Source: Boesenbergia rotunda
Lineage: Eukaryota > Streptophyta > Magnoliopsida > Zingiberales > Zingiberaceae
Length of the DNA: 64,000 nucleotides
Reading direction: 5' to 3'
Assembly: GCA_024364735.1 (NCBI GenBank)
Contig: JAGFNQ010004757.1
Location: forward strand, 996,339 to 1,060,338
Both the position numbers and the translations under genes were made by a program. Position 1 is the stretch's first letter. The number at the start of each line of letters is the position of its first letter. The notes under the pieces are model-generated. The model searched no databases. It was not told where the DNA came from and saw nothing but the letters and a program-made list of their open reading frames with translations. Shown here piece after piece: positions 22,604-32,996 of the stretch.

Positions 22604-23544
22604 ATTGTTGGGGCAATCTATGGTCCGGAGTGACCATGTGTTTTGATGTTTGGGCAAAGGGTTTAAGTTAGGTTTACTCTTGTGGTTTGATATGTGTGAT
22701 TGAGTTTGCAGGACTTGGTGAGTCACACATGGAGGATGCATCTGAGGGACGAGAGCCTAGGGAAGAGGACTCCAAGGGCATGCCGGGGAAGTAGACTTTA
22801 AAGGGCATACGTAAAGGATGGCATAGAGGCAAACCGAGGGCTTGCGTGAGCATCTGAGGAACAATAGCCGGTGGAAGAGGACTTCAAGGGGCGAGCCAAG
22901 GGAATGGACTTGAAGGCATACGTGAAGGAGGGTCTTCGGAGTGAGGGAGAGTGAATTTGTAAGCTGGGCAGTCGACTGGGAATGGATCAGTCGACTACCA
23001 GCAGGAAACTCAAACTCACAAAAAAATCAGTCGACTGGTAATGGACCAGTCGACTACCCCTGGAGCAGTCGACTGGTGTGGCTGGAATTCGAACGTTGTG
23101 CTTGTAATGGTAGAATTTGAGTGGGATCAGTCGACTGGTAATGGATCAGTCGATTGATGGCGAGTTTCTCAGTCTTGAGCAGTATTTAAAGGGGCTCGGT
23201 TTTGGCTGAGTGCTCTTGACGAAATGAGTTTGGTTAGAGCTCATTAGTAGTCTTAGTTGCTCAGAAGTGTATTCGGGATTGTGGCGAGATTTCTCCACCC
23301 ACAAGGAGCTACATGAGCTAGCCGGAGGGCATCCGGGGAGTGATCCACTGAAGGATCAAGGGATCGTCCACCTTACGGACAACCATGGATTAGGAGCATC
23401 ATCTCCGAACCACGTAAAGGTTGTCGTTAACGTTGTTTTGGTTTGTTTATTTGTTATTCCGCTTGTGCTTGCTAACGTTGTAGGTAGAGAATCGAAGAAA
23501 AGCTATTCACCCCCACCTCTAGCTTGACGGTCACGGTCCTAACA
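22604..23544 (+). repeat. 3' LTR of element A (resumed after insertion of B)
   Basis: After the duplicated attgt the sequence continues as tggggcaatc..., matching the LTRs of A2 (34458, 38272). It carries CAGTCGACTG-type palindromes (about 22974-23155), a TATTTAAA box near 23184, and ends in ttcacccccacctctagc...cctaaca at 23544. Confidence 0.88.
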
Positions 23545-23559
23545 ATGTGTTATCACGTC

Positions 23560-23588
23560 GGGGGGAACCCCCCCCCCCCCCCCCCCCC
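23560..23588. repeat. Homopolymer: six G, AA, then 21 C
   Basis: A G run at 23560-23565 and an unbroken C run at 23568-23588. It can fold back on itself; its length may be affected by sequencing. Confidence 0.8.
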
Positions 23589-23810
23589 GTAATTTCTTTA
23601 GCTGACTAAGCAAATATATCATGATGGCTGACTAAATACCTTATTAGCTTCTCCTTCAACCCTTGAGATAGGTCGGCCGCAATGCGAGTGGTTCTATCTT
23701 TTTCTCGAGAATGAATCTGAATCTCCTCCTACTTGCCAGGTTGGCATGATTCCCCTTTCTCTTCCTCAATACTAGGGCCCTTCGAGCTAAGTTGGAGGGT
23801 TTCATGGACC

Positions 23811-23955
23811 CTACATTCTTGCGGGAATCCATCCGAATAATGTCCACGTAGCATCTTCTTGAGATCAATTGGCTACCACGAACTTCCCGACCCTCCTATT
23901 CTTGAGGGAATCCATCTGAATGATATCCACGTAGTATCTTCTTGAGGTCAATTAG
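23811..23955. repeat. Direct duplication of about 65 bp
   Basis: The segments near 23811-23870 (...cttgcgggaatccatcc...) and 23888-23955 (...cttgagggaatccatct...) are diverged tandem copies in degraded repeat DNA. No gene is seen in 23589-23950. Confidence 0.7.
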
Positions 23956-24410
23956 AGTGTATACATCGACTTTCGGGATTTAAATAAAATCTGCCCAAAA
24001 GATTGCTACCCATTGCCTCAGATAGATCAAATGGTTGACTCTACTTCAGGGTATAAATACATTTGCATGTTGGATGCTTATCATGGATACTACCAGGTCC
24101 CACTCGCTCGGGAAGACCAGGAGAAGGTTAGTTTCATCGTTTCAGATGGAATATATTGTTATAATGTTATGTCATTTGGGCCTAAAGAATGCAGGAGCTA
24201 CTTATTAAAGGATAATGTATATGGTGTTTTGGCGATGGATTTGAAGAAATATTGAGGTATATGTCGGCAATATCTTCATCAAAACAGAGAAGGGGGAAGA
24301 TATAATAGTCGTCCTAGAAAAAAGCGTTCGAGACCCTAATGACACGCGGCTTAAAATTGAACCCTAATAAGTATTTGTTTGGGAGAAAAGAGTGGGCAAT
24401 TTCTAGGAAG
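23951..24410 (+). pseudogene. Ty3/gypsy reverse transcriptase fragment
   Basis: Reads DFRDLNKICPKD, PLPQIDQMVD, FIVSDGIYCYNVMSFG, a typical Ty3/gypsy RT. After a stop and frame change it continues VYVGNIFIK (in place of the YVDD box) and LKLNPNKYLFG. The catalytic acids are lost, so it is a dead fragment. The flanking gypsy protease lies downstream instead of upstream. Confidence 0.85.
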
Positions 24411-24439
24411 GATTTGCCCTACTATATCCTTCGCCCCGA

Positions 24440-24840
24440 AGATCTGCAAGGAGTGGAGACGCCACACTAAGATGATCTGGTAGTCGAGGCCTTAATAGCT
24501 AACTATACTGTGAAGCAGGTTTTCATTGACATAGGTAGCTTAGTCAACATCATCTTCAAGGCGGTCTTAGATCAGATGCAAATCGAGGAGGAAGAGTTGC
24601 ATCCAATAGTCACGCCCCTGTTTGGCTTCACTACACATCAAATACAATCGGTCGGATAGATACATCTCCTCGTATACTTGGGAGATGAGATATTGGAGAA
24701 AACAAGGTGAATGCCCTTCATTGTGGTCAACATAGCCTCGTCGGATAACGTCATTTTGGGTAGGCCCGCATTGAACACATTTCAAGAGATGGTTTCCACA
24801 TTCTACCAGAAGATCAAATTCTCACAAACTGTGCCAAAAT
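24440..24840 (+). pseudogene. Ty3/gypsy aspartic protease-region fragment
   Basis: Reads ALIANYTVKQVFIDIGSLVNIIF, then SSDNVILGRPALNTF and YQKIKF, the pattern of plant Ty3/gypsy (Tat-like) protease domains. The active-site DSG is DIG here. Stops at the SVG* and EKTR* positions break it. It follows the RT fragment, the reverse of the normal PR-RT order. Confidence 0.8.
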
Positions 24841-24842
24841 AT

Positions 24843-25231
24843 TCAGAAAGATGAAGCGCAAGCAGACAACCTACTGGTGATGGTGGATTGGCCTTTAACT
24901 TGGACATTGCTTCTTGAAAGAAGGAAAACTCAGGAAAAAGAGTATTAGAATGGCATCGGGAGAGTCCCAACGATTGTCACTCTGACGCTCAAGTCAGAAA
25001 TTCTTAAGAAATACAATAACTCTCTCTCTCTCTCTATTCTTTTTCCATTGACCTTAAGTGCATTCCGAATTTCTGACTTGAGTGTCGAAGTGGTAATCGT
25101 TTAAACCTTCCCGATGTCATCCTAACACTTTGTTTCTCAAGTTTTCCATCTTTTCAAGCAATAGTGGCAATGTCAAAGGTTAGTCCACCATCACCAGTAG
25201 GTCGTCTGTCTGCTTATGCTTCGTCTTTCAG
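24843..25231. repeat. Long imperfect inverted repeat (arms about 160 bp, loop about 60 bp)
   Basis: 24843-25003 is largely the reverse complement of 25065-25231 (for example caacctactggtgatggtgg against ccaccatcaccagtaggtcg). The spacer contains a (ct)n tract. A transcript would form a long hairpin. No gene is present. Confidence 0.85.
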
Positions 25232-26600
25232 AACACTTTCATTTACCATCAGTGATTAGGATTGAATATTCCATTAAAATTAAATCGATCGAATTGAATA
25301 AATATTCGATTAAAATTGAACGGATCAAATTGAATAAATTGAGAATCGAATAAATCAAAATATTTTTGAAACAACTGAACCGATCAAATTTTCCAAAGAA
25401 GAAATTGAACCGATTAGATATCGATTAATTCGATTTTCATTTGAATTATTCGAATCAGCCAAAATTTTAAAAACAAATTAATCAAATTTAGATTTTGTTT
25501 AATAAATAATATTTTCAAATAAAAATAATTAAATTAATATTTTTATTCGATTCATTCGGTTTAATTGAATTATGAATTTTATAACTGAAATTGAAATGAA
25601 GTAATGGAAAATTGTACCAATTTTTTTAAAAAATAAAAATCCAATAAACCATACCAAATTTCTAAATTCGATTAATTCGATTCAATTAATTTGATTTTAC
25701 CCAATTTTCACTCTCCTATTGGTAATAAATTTTATATCACCTCATTATCACATATTACCAACTACTAACTTACATTTTATATGTAACGTATTGGAACATC
25801 TGAACCTATAATAATTAAAGTAAGTTTAGATACCAGACAAAAGACATTTAGGTTATATTTGATGAGGGATAAATATAATCAAGATTATATTACAAGATTG
25901 ATTATTTTATTCGATACAATTTTAAAACTATAATATAATATAATTTGAATTATAAAAGTTAATTAGAGTTTTGTAATCTAAATTATAAGATCAACAATAT
26001 GTAATCTAAATTATATTCTAAATTTAATTATATTCCAAGCTTGATTATATTATCCTGAATCAAATGTAACCTTAATAGTATGCTTAATTAACGCACATAC
26101 AATACTAGCTTAACGTGCATAATCCAATTATGAAATAACTCAAATCATTGGGTAGAGTTTATTTACAATATTGATTACTTAAAAGTTTAAATAATAAAAT
26201 TACAATCATGTAATAAATATTCAATGATGAATATATTGTAGGTCCAAGTGAGACAGACTAAAGGTAGATGAATAATCTTGTAAATATAAATTCGATCTTT
26301 GTACTTTTTTTTGCAACAATAGACAAATTAGTTACAACAGTTTCATTAAGTATGAACAACATAAAAGAAATAGTAAGAGACATTAAAGATTTACTTAGTT
26401 AAAACTAGGGTGGTTGCTAATCCAAGACGTTAAAAAGCTCTACTAAAATACTCCTTTATTGTAAGCAGAGAAGCATTTTACAATCTTAGGAAAGCTCGTA
26501 CAATGATTAGGAAATTGAATATAAATTGTTGTTCTTTCTTCCTAGCTCTAAGGGGTTTTATACCCCAAAAAGTGAAGTTACCGTTGTACTAAAGTAACTT
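25232..26600. other. AT-rich intergenic DNA
   Basis: Degenerate aattgaatcgattaa-like repeats at about 25260-25700, then AT-rich DNA. I see no gene or recognisable element. Confidence 0.6.
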
Positions 26601-26870
26601 GAAGGTGTCTTAGTAGAGATTTGAGACGTCTCAGTTGGATAAAACTTTATTTGTGCAAGCAATGATTACTGTTCAACTGAGAAACCTCAGTTATAATCTG
26701 AGGTACCTCAGTTCCAACTTGAGGCACCTCGGATACCAACGAAGGCGCCTCGAATACCAACGGAGGCGCCTCAGTTCTGTTTTTGCGCAGAACTCACTCC
26801 ACTCAACTGAGGCACCTCCAGAGGCAACTGAAGCGCCTTAGTTGACCATTAGGTCAAAGTCAACTCACGT
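26600..26870. repeat. Cluster of different 10-bp palindromes (decayed LTR-like block)
   Basis: Perfect palindromes GAGACGTCTC (26623-26632), GAGGTACCTC (26700-26709) and GAGGCGCCTC (26763-26772), with near-matches between. The pattern resembles the palindrome blocks of the LTRs in this window, but no LTR ends, PBS or TSD were found. 26871-27315 shows nothing further. Confidence 0.6.
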
Positions 26871-27315
26871 GTTGACTTTTCCATCTTCGTCCGCTTGGGT
26901 GATTTTCGACCATCTAAAGTTGAGCTCATTGAACCCAACTTCGGTCTTCTCCTCGAACAAGCTTCCTCCGCGACTTCTCATTCCTCGGACATCACATGTG
27001 TCCTTCTAATCCATCAGTGTACTCTTCCGTAGCTTCTTCGTCTCTCGGATGTACCAAGTCCGTCGCCTCCCTTCCTATATTATTCTTCTTGTTTGTTGGG
27101 TCTTCCACTCGACTTCTTGTGTTTCTAAACTCCTGCACACTTAGACACAAAGATTAAACCAATCAAGATCTAATTTGAATCGGTTGAACACATCAAAACT
27201 AACATAGGAATACATCTTTAACCAGTAATTGATAAGGAATTGGAATTTAATTCCCTTCAAATCCTTCAAAATAAGGTCTGATTTGTGAAAGGAATTGCTA
27301 TAACAAATAAAAATT

Positions 27316-27545
27316 ACTAAGGGGGCGTTTGGTTTGCTCCATTTTCTATTTTTATTTTTCAGAAAATTATATTTTCTCATTTTCTGAAAAATAATTTTAT
27401 TTCATTTTTCTAGTTTTTCAGAAAACGCTATATCGTTTTTTGGAAAATAAAGTTGGAAAATGCAAACCAAACACGTTTTCCAGAAAATCTCATTTTCTAT
27501 AGAAAATAAAAATAAAAAACAAACGTATCAAACATAGCCTAAATA
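27316..27545. mobile_element. Fold-back MITE-like element
   Basis: Begins gggggcgtttggtttg and ends aaacaaacgtatcaaacatagcc, with inner arms of attttctatttttattttt type on both sides. This fits the common plant MITE form, but TSD and TIR are not exact. Confidence 0.45.
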
Positions 27546-28224
27546 ACCCTTATTTCTCACTCAACGCTATTTTGGATGAAGGACAAAATGATAAAAATAT
27601 AAGAATTGAATTCAATTTTGATAGATTTCAAATAAAAAAATTAAATTCAATTCTGTTATTTAATAACTCATTCCAAACATGAGAATTGAATTAAATTTCT
27701 ATTGAAATTCAATTCTAGATGTAATTCAATTTAATTTTTTCGTTTAAAAAATTTCCAAACAAGATATAAATAAGAATCAAATAGAGCATTCAAGATGAGC
27801 TGTCACTAGAAAGAGAAAAGATTCACATCTTTATTAAGAAATGCAACATTGATTCAACCTCCCTTTCATATGCATTATATAGAAAAGAATACTGTAGAAT
27901 GTAATGTGAACACCTAACAAGGTTCTTCAGCCCCACCAGAATGTTTATCTATTTCCTTAAATGAAAACCTCCTGGAAGTCTTGTATGCATGCTTTTGTCC
28001 TCAATCATCACTGACAGATGCAGATGATCCAGATCAACCAATCAATCAATCGAATTCAGAAAAGATCCAGAAAATTATAAGCTCAGCTCTCACGATCAAA
28101 TCTTGGAAACCTATACATCAATGTACCCAAGCTCAACAGCCTTCTTCATGCCCCCAGCTTTCTTCCCTTCGAAAGCAACAGAGCACCTACAGCCAAACGC
28201 GAACAAGTTGAAGAACAACAATGG
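27546..28224. other. Intergenic / probable 3' flank of the minus-strand gene
   Basis: AT-rich to about 27800, then more balanced sequence that may be 3' UTR or a further exon of the gene at 28225-28560. No other gene is recognised. Confidence 0.45.
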
Positions 28225-28560
28225 CTAGCTACCTGCCATCTGATTCACGGAGAATGAACTGACCTTGCGAAATCCATTTCGGCGTTGTCCGCCGGCGGCA
28301 GGGGCCTTGTTCTCTTTGGAGAAGCTGACGAATCGCAGCACCGGAGGCGACCACAGACTGCTCGTTTCGTAGTCGAAATTGAACTCCGATGCGTCCGGGA
28401 ACTTGATCGAGAGGCCCTCGGAGACGCTTCTCGACACGAACTGAACCTTGGTAACAGGCGAGCGTCCGTCGACGTTGGACTGCGAGCCGATCGACGTTTC
28501 TGAGTTGGACATGGAGGACGAGGAGGTCAATAGCTCGAGGAACAGAGATGGGGTCTGCAT
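28225..28560 (-). CDS. Small uncharacterised plant protein (111 aa)
   Basis: Open from ATG 28560 to TAG 28225 on the minus strand. Codon third positions are rich in G/C (for example tcg, ctc, aac, gtc), unlike the AT-rich surroundings, which argues for a real host gene. The protein has a Ser-rich N-terminus (MQTPSLFLELLTSSSS), a central SEGLSIKFPDASEFNFDYE and SSLWSPPVLRF, and a short basic tail. I recognise no domain. A possible splice donor (aag|gtcagt) near codon 98 means the true C-terminus might lie in another exon at lower coordinates. It is the only ordinary gene candidate in the window, and function is unknown. Confidence 0.6.
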   Translation of the reverse strand: MQTPSLFLELLTSSSSMSNSETSIGSQSNVDGRSPVTKVQFVSRSVSEGLSIKFPDASEFNFDYETSSLWSPPVLRFVSFSKENKAPAAGGQRRNGFRKVSSFSVNQMAGS

Positions 28561-28988
28561 CTTTTTCTGTTTGCGTGTTTTAAGTAGCTAGGGAAAAGGG
28601 TTTGGCGATTGACAAGGACGTACATGATCGAGGAATGCAGCAAACATCAGCTATGCTTGTTAATTAAAAAGGCTCGAATTTACTGTTTCTTTTGATCGAT
28701 CCTCTCGGTCTAATCTCCTGATTTTTGGTAGTGTGGATCTGAAGCTGTAGCATGTGAATATATCGTCGGTCTCAGATCTGAATTCGGGTTGTAATGAAGT
28801 GGGCAACGATGTCGGAATCTGACTGCATTATTAGTTCGGGTAGATACCGAGCAAAACCACATGACTACAGGGACAGTTTAAAATGCCGGCGAATTACGGC
28901 TTCTAAGTTTTTAAATACTTAAATTATTGCACGCTTTATTTTCTAAATTATCTTTATATCATAATTATAAAAATATTTTTTTAATACT

Positions 28989-28992
<4 letters not shown>

Positions 28993-29020
<28 letters not shown>
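28993..29020. repeat. (AT)n microsatellite
   Basis: 28 bp of alternating at. Confidence 0.95.
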
Positions 29021-29025
<5 letters not shown>

Positions 29026-29049
29026 ATTAACAAACTATCTACTTCCTTT

Positions 29050-29264
29050 TATGCTAAGGATCTTACCACATAAACTCGTAAAAATCTAGTCTATTTGATT
29101 TTTTTTATTTTTTATTTTATTTTTTTCTTTATTTTTTGATTGTGATTATCTCTAAGATTTAGTCTTCCCTTTTGGATTATAATATTAAGTAAAAAAAATT
29201 TTCAAACCAAAAAAGATTATTAAAATTTGCACGGAGTTTACAAGATAAGGTTCTTAACATAGCA
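29050..29264. mobile_element. MITE copy 1 (TIR tatgctaaggatctta)
   Basis: Left end tatgctaaggatctta and right end ataaggttcttaacatagca form imperfect terminal inverted repeats. The internal order matches 30165-30352, so the two are one non-coding family of about 200 bp. Confidence 0.65.
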
Positions 29265-29274
29265 AAACTATATA

Positions 29275-30137
29275 GTGTATTGATATTACACGCGCCTTGT
29301 GAAACGCGTCTGCGTCAACAATTTTTTTTTTTATTTTTTTTGTTTTTTTTTTCTGCTCCCCACCACTCGCTGATCGTCTTCTTCGTTGGCGCGGCAGACG
29401 GCGGACGGAGGCGGCGACGGGGGGAGGCGGCGACGTCGCCGCCTCTGTCCGCCCGTCGCCGCCTCCGTCCGCCGTCTGCCGCGCCAACGAAGAAGACGAT
29501 CAGCCCTCCGATTGCCTCGCCGCCTTCGGCTGCCGTGGCCGCCTCCGTCTGCCGTCGCCGTCGCCGCCTCCGTCCGCCGTCGTCGCCTCCGTCCGTCGTC
29601 GCCGCCAACGTCTGTCGTCGCCGCCTCCGTCCGCTGTCGCCGTCGCCGCCTCCGTCCGCTGTCGCCGTCGCCGCCTCCGTCTGCCGTCTGCCGCGCCAAC
29701 GAAGAAGACGAGCAACCCTCCGACTGCCTCGCCGCCTTCGGCTACCGTGGCCGCCTCCGTCCGCTGTCGCCGTCGCCGCCTCCGTCCGCCGTCGCCGCCA
29801 ACGTCCGCCGTCACCGCCTCCGTCCGCTGTCGCCGCCTCCGTCCGCCGTCTGCCGCGCCAACGAAGAAGACGAGCAGCCCTCCGACTGCCTCGCCGCCTT
29901 CGGCTGCCGTCGCCGCCTCCGTCCGCTGTCGCCGTCGCCGCCTCCGTCCGCAGTCTGCCGCGCCAACGAAGAAGACGAGCAGCGAGCTGTGGGGAGGAGA
30001 AAAAAACAAAAAAAATAATAAAAATAATTTTCTTTATTTTCGTGAGGAATTATTTTATTTTTCGGAGAAGTTCTGAAAAAAAAAATTTTTTGACGCGCAC
30101 AGACGCGTTTCACAAGGCGCGTGTAATATCAATACTC
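29275..30137. mobile_element. Non-autonomous Mutator-like element with GC-rich interior
   Basis: Terminal inverted repeats of about 40 bp start GTGTATTGATATTACACG on the left and GAGTATTGATATTACACG as the reverse complement of the right end. The flanking 10-bp direct repeat aaactatata (29265-29274 and 30138-30147) fits the 9-11 bp TSD of Mutator elements. The interior is very GC/CpG-rich, with tandem gccgcctccgtccgc-type units and several copies of an ~85-bp segment around gccgcgccaacgaagaagac, the first inverted. Six-frame openness here comes from composition and no protein is supported. Confidence 0.8.
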
Positions 30138-30164
30138 AAACTATATATATATATATAGAAATTT

Positions 30165-30352
30165 TATGCTAAGGATCTTATCGTGCAAACACGTGCACAC
30201 CTAGTGTATTTAATTTTTTTTTATGTTTTATTTGTGATTATTCTTAGGATTTAGTTTTCTGAGTTATAATATTAAGTAAAAAAAAATTTCAAATCAAAAA
30301 AATAATTAAGATTTATACGAAATTTTCACGATAAGATCCTCACCATAGCATA
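30165..30352. mobile_element. MITE copy 2
   Basis: TIRs tatgctaaggatcttatcg and, as reverse complement of the right end, tatgctatggtgaggatctt. Same family as 29050-29264. Confidence 0.7.
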
Positions 30353-32996
30353 GATGACTCTTTCGATTCCAGCGGTCGCGTCTCCGCCAAGAACTCGGCG
30401 GTGTTCCTGCAGCCAAGCGATTCATGTCTCCTTCCCATGCACTTTCTTTCTGCTCTTTTTCTTCTTGATTTCTTTTGTCCTTTTTTCTGTCGACATCCAC
30501 CCGCTTCAATCCAAAGTTTGGATTGGAATTGCAAAGGGATTTCTTTCTTTTCATTTTCAATGCCCGATTAGCGTGTTCACATCTCTTGACACCTAGTCAT
30601 ATTTTTTTTTTTTTAAGTTAGAACGTTGCTAACTTTTTAAATTGATTAATCTTGGATGACTTATAGAAAAAATTTTATCAGTCGTCTCGATAAATCGAGA
30701 AAGACTCATGAATAACCAATATTTTTAAACACATTTCTTATTGAAGTTTGTCGAGATTCGAATTTTAATTTTTTTTAATTATTTATTGAATGACCTAAAC
30801 ATTACACCAACCATTACTTTGGAAGACTTTATGATCCTTGTATGGTCGTGAAGAAGATAGGGTCTTAGAATTTGGTTCTTTTAATTTGCCTATAGAGAGG
30901 GAGGTCGTTTTATTTTTATTCTACTTTGATCATGTCCTCAAGCGGAGAAGAACAACGTGTCACCAATATTGAACAGCACGGCACCAATGCGCACTCATCG
31001 AAGACTCGAAGCTACACTGGATTGATCCTGAAAATGGAACAAGGAGGAGGTCCGAAGCAAGGCTAGGGGGTCTCGGCATAGGCTCTACAACGCTCAAGTC
31101 AATCCAAGTAAAGGGGAATGCTAGAGTGAAGAATAGAAATTTAACGTACATGTACCGTGGAGGAGGGACTCCTATATATATATGTACCTTCGATGATCAT
31201 CCACTATTGAAATATCACATCAGTTGTAACAGTGATATTATTTCAACGATTTTCTTGTAAGAGAACAAATTAATTGATACTCTGAACAGGTAGTATTTAG
31301 ACCATTGAGCCATTGAGCAACTGAGTATTGAGTCTGTAGATTTACTAAGCAGTTGACCTTGTTAGGGAAGCATGTCAATTTGTAAGGAAGTGATAGGATG
31401 ATGTCATCTTTGTATTATCAGTGTTTAGTCAAAGGTTTTGTGTTAATGACCTTAATGGTGTTTACATGGAGGCACAATAGGGAAACCCCTAAGAGTGAGG
31501 CACAGTCTGGCACAATAAGATAGTCAAATTACGGTCCATGGGAGACGGTTAACTAAGTTCTAGCTCAAGTAGCTAGAACAGTCTAAGAAGAGAAGCATAT
31601 CCGCTAATCGACCATGTGTTGGTGGGCAGGCTTTGTCGATTGACGGTGTTTTGGGTTGGCAAGTTAGCCTATCTGAGAAGTGCTCAACCTTATGGAGCCT
31701 AGTTTGTGAGACTGTCGAGTTAAACGACTTGGATAAATAGGATGTCGATCGACCGTTTGAAGCGGCATGCCAATCGCCCATTCAGATGGTCTATCAATCG
31801 GCGACAATCTAACAAATTTGCTTCATTGCCCGATCGACCGAACTAACCTGCCTTATTAATATTTTTCTGTTCCTTTGATCTCTACTGCTACGATTCCCTA
31901 AGTTGACCCATGTCAACTGTTTAATCAAGACTTGTCCTATATGATTGAGGGATCCAAAACTCTTCATATCATATTTCATTCATTTTGTTTATTGGAACGG
32001 AATTAATTAAAAAAGGGAAGAAGAAGAAGATAATTTACTTATATATTAGAAGCTTACATTAACGTTTCTTCAATTTTGTCTGATGTTTTGGAATTGGAAT
32101 GAAGAAATGGAATGGAATACATTAATGGTGGTTTTGTTAGTTCCCCCTCCCCACCCACATGGATCTCTCTCTTTGGGGCACAGTGCTAGCTAGGCTAGTT
32201 GGTTTTTTTCTTGGCGATGTAATTAATTGTCAGCCCACGTTCATGAGTATGACATAGTATTTATTATCCGGCGCTTCATTATTCAGAAACTTTTTCGCAG
32301 GCAGATTTATTTATTTATTTCTTTTGCAGTAGAATTTAACATATTGTTGATTTTAAATATTGATCTTTTATAACAGCATCGACCCTAATTTATATAAAAT
32401 TAATTACTATTTTAAATTTTACATTCTTTTATCGAAGAAAACATTTACATCATATTCCCTTTCAATTCTATAAATTTAGATTTACACTACAGTATGCCAA
32501 TTAAAAATAAAATAATATTTTTTTAATTTCTCTTTTCTAAACTCTCTACTATTATAAATATAAATACGACTTTTTACCAAAGGACGTACCCAAGATTTGA
32601 TAATTACCAAAACGAGTAACATGCTTTATTTTTTACTAAAGGGCGCATCCCATATAGTGAATTTCCTATTATATCCATCCCGCCAAGTGATGCACCATTC
32701 GAGACTTCCAAACCACTTTATGAGTAAAATATTATTTTGTGGTTCGGATAGACATGGAGTCAATTTTTTTTTCAGCCATCAGCACAAAAATGTTAATGGT
32801 ATTATAGAAGGTGGCGAACATTGTGCTATCGTCGTGAGCTCATCCCCCGAATCCGTCCTCCCAACCAAAATCTAGAGAAGTCTCGTAAGTGTGTGTGTGT
32901 CTTAGAGACGGCTGTAAGTGTTAACGTTGAAGTCCAGATTGCTCGGCACTATCGAAAGTAGTGGTTAGGGTTTGTGCAAGGCTTATATTTTTGACA
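30353..32996. other. Intergenic DNA without recognisable genes
   Basis: Short ORFs only. 31590-31850 has scattered gatcgacc motifs that may be an old LTR trace. The segment upstream of 32997 may be the promoter and 5' flank of the next gene. Confidence 0.5.

Noticed and set aside
24843..25231. Annotated microRNA gene
   Set aside because: The foldback is far longer than typical MIRNA precursors and no mature miRNA was recognised; kept only as a finding.
28285..28503. Plus-strand 72-codon ORF
   Set aside because: Antisense shadow of the minus-strand gene at 28225-28560.
29280..30158. Long overlapping Arg/Ser/Pro-rich ORFs on both strands
   Set aside because: They come from the GC-rich tandem repeat inside the Mutator-type element; openness in several frames at once is a composition effect.
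30354..30596. Hydrophobic 80-codon ORF that could be a small membrane protein
   Set aside because: No supporting codon bias, promoter or family; it adjoins a MITE end and has a T-rich segment that explains the Phe/Leu run.
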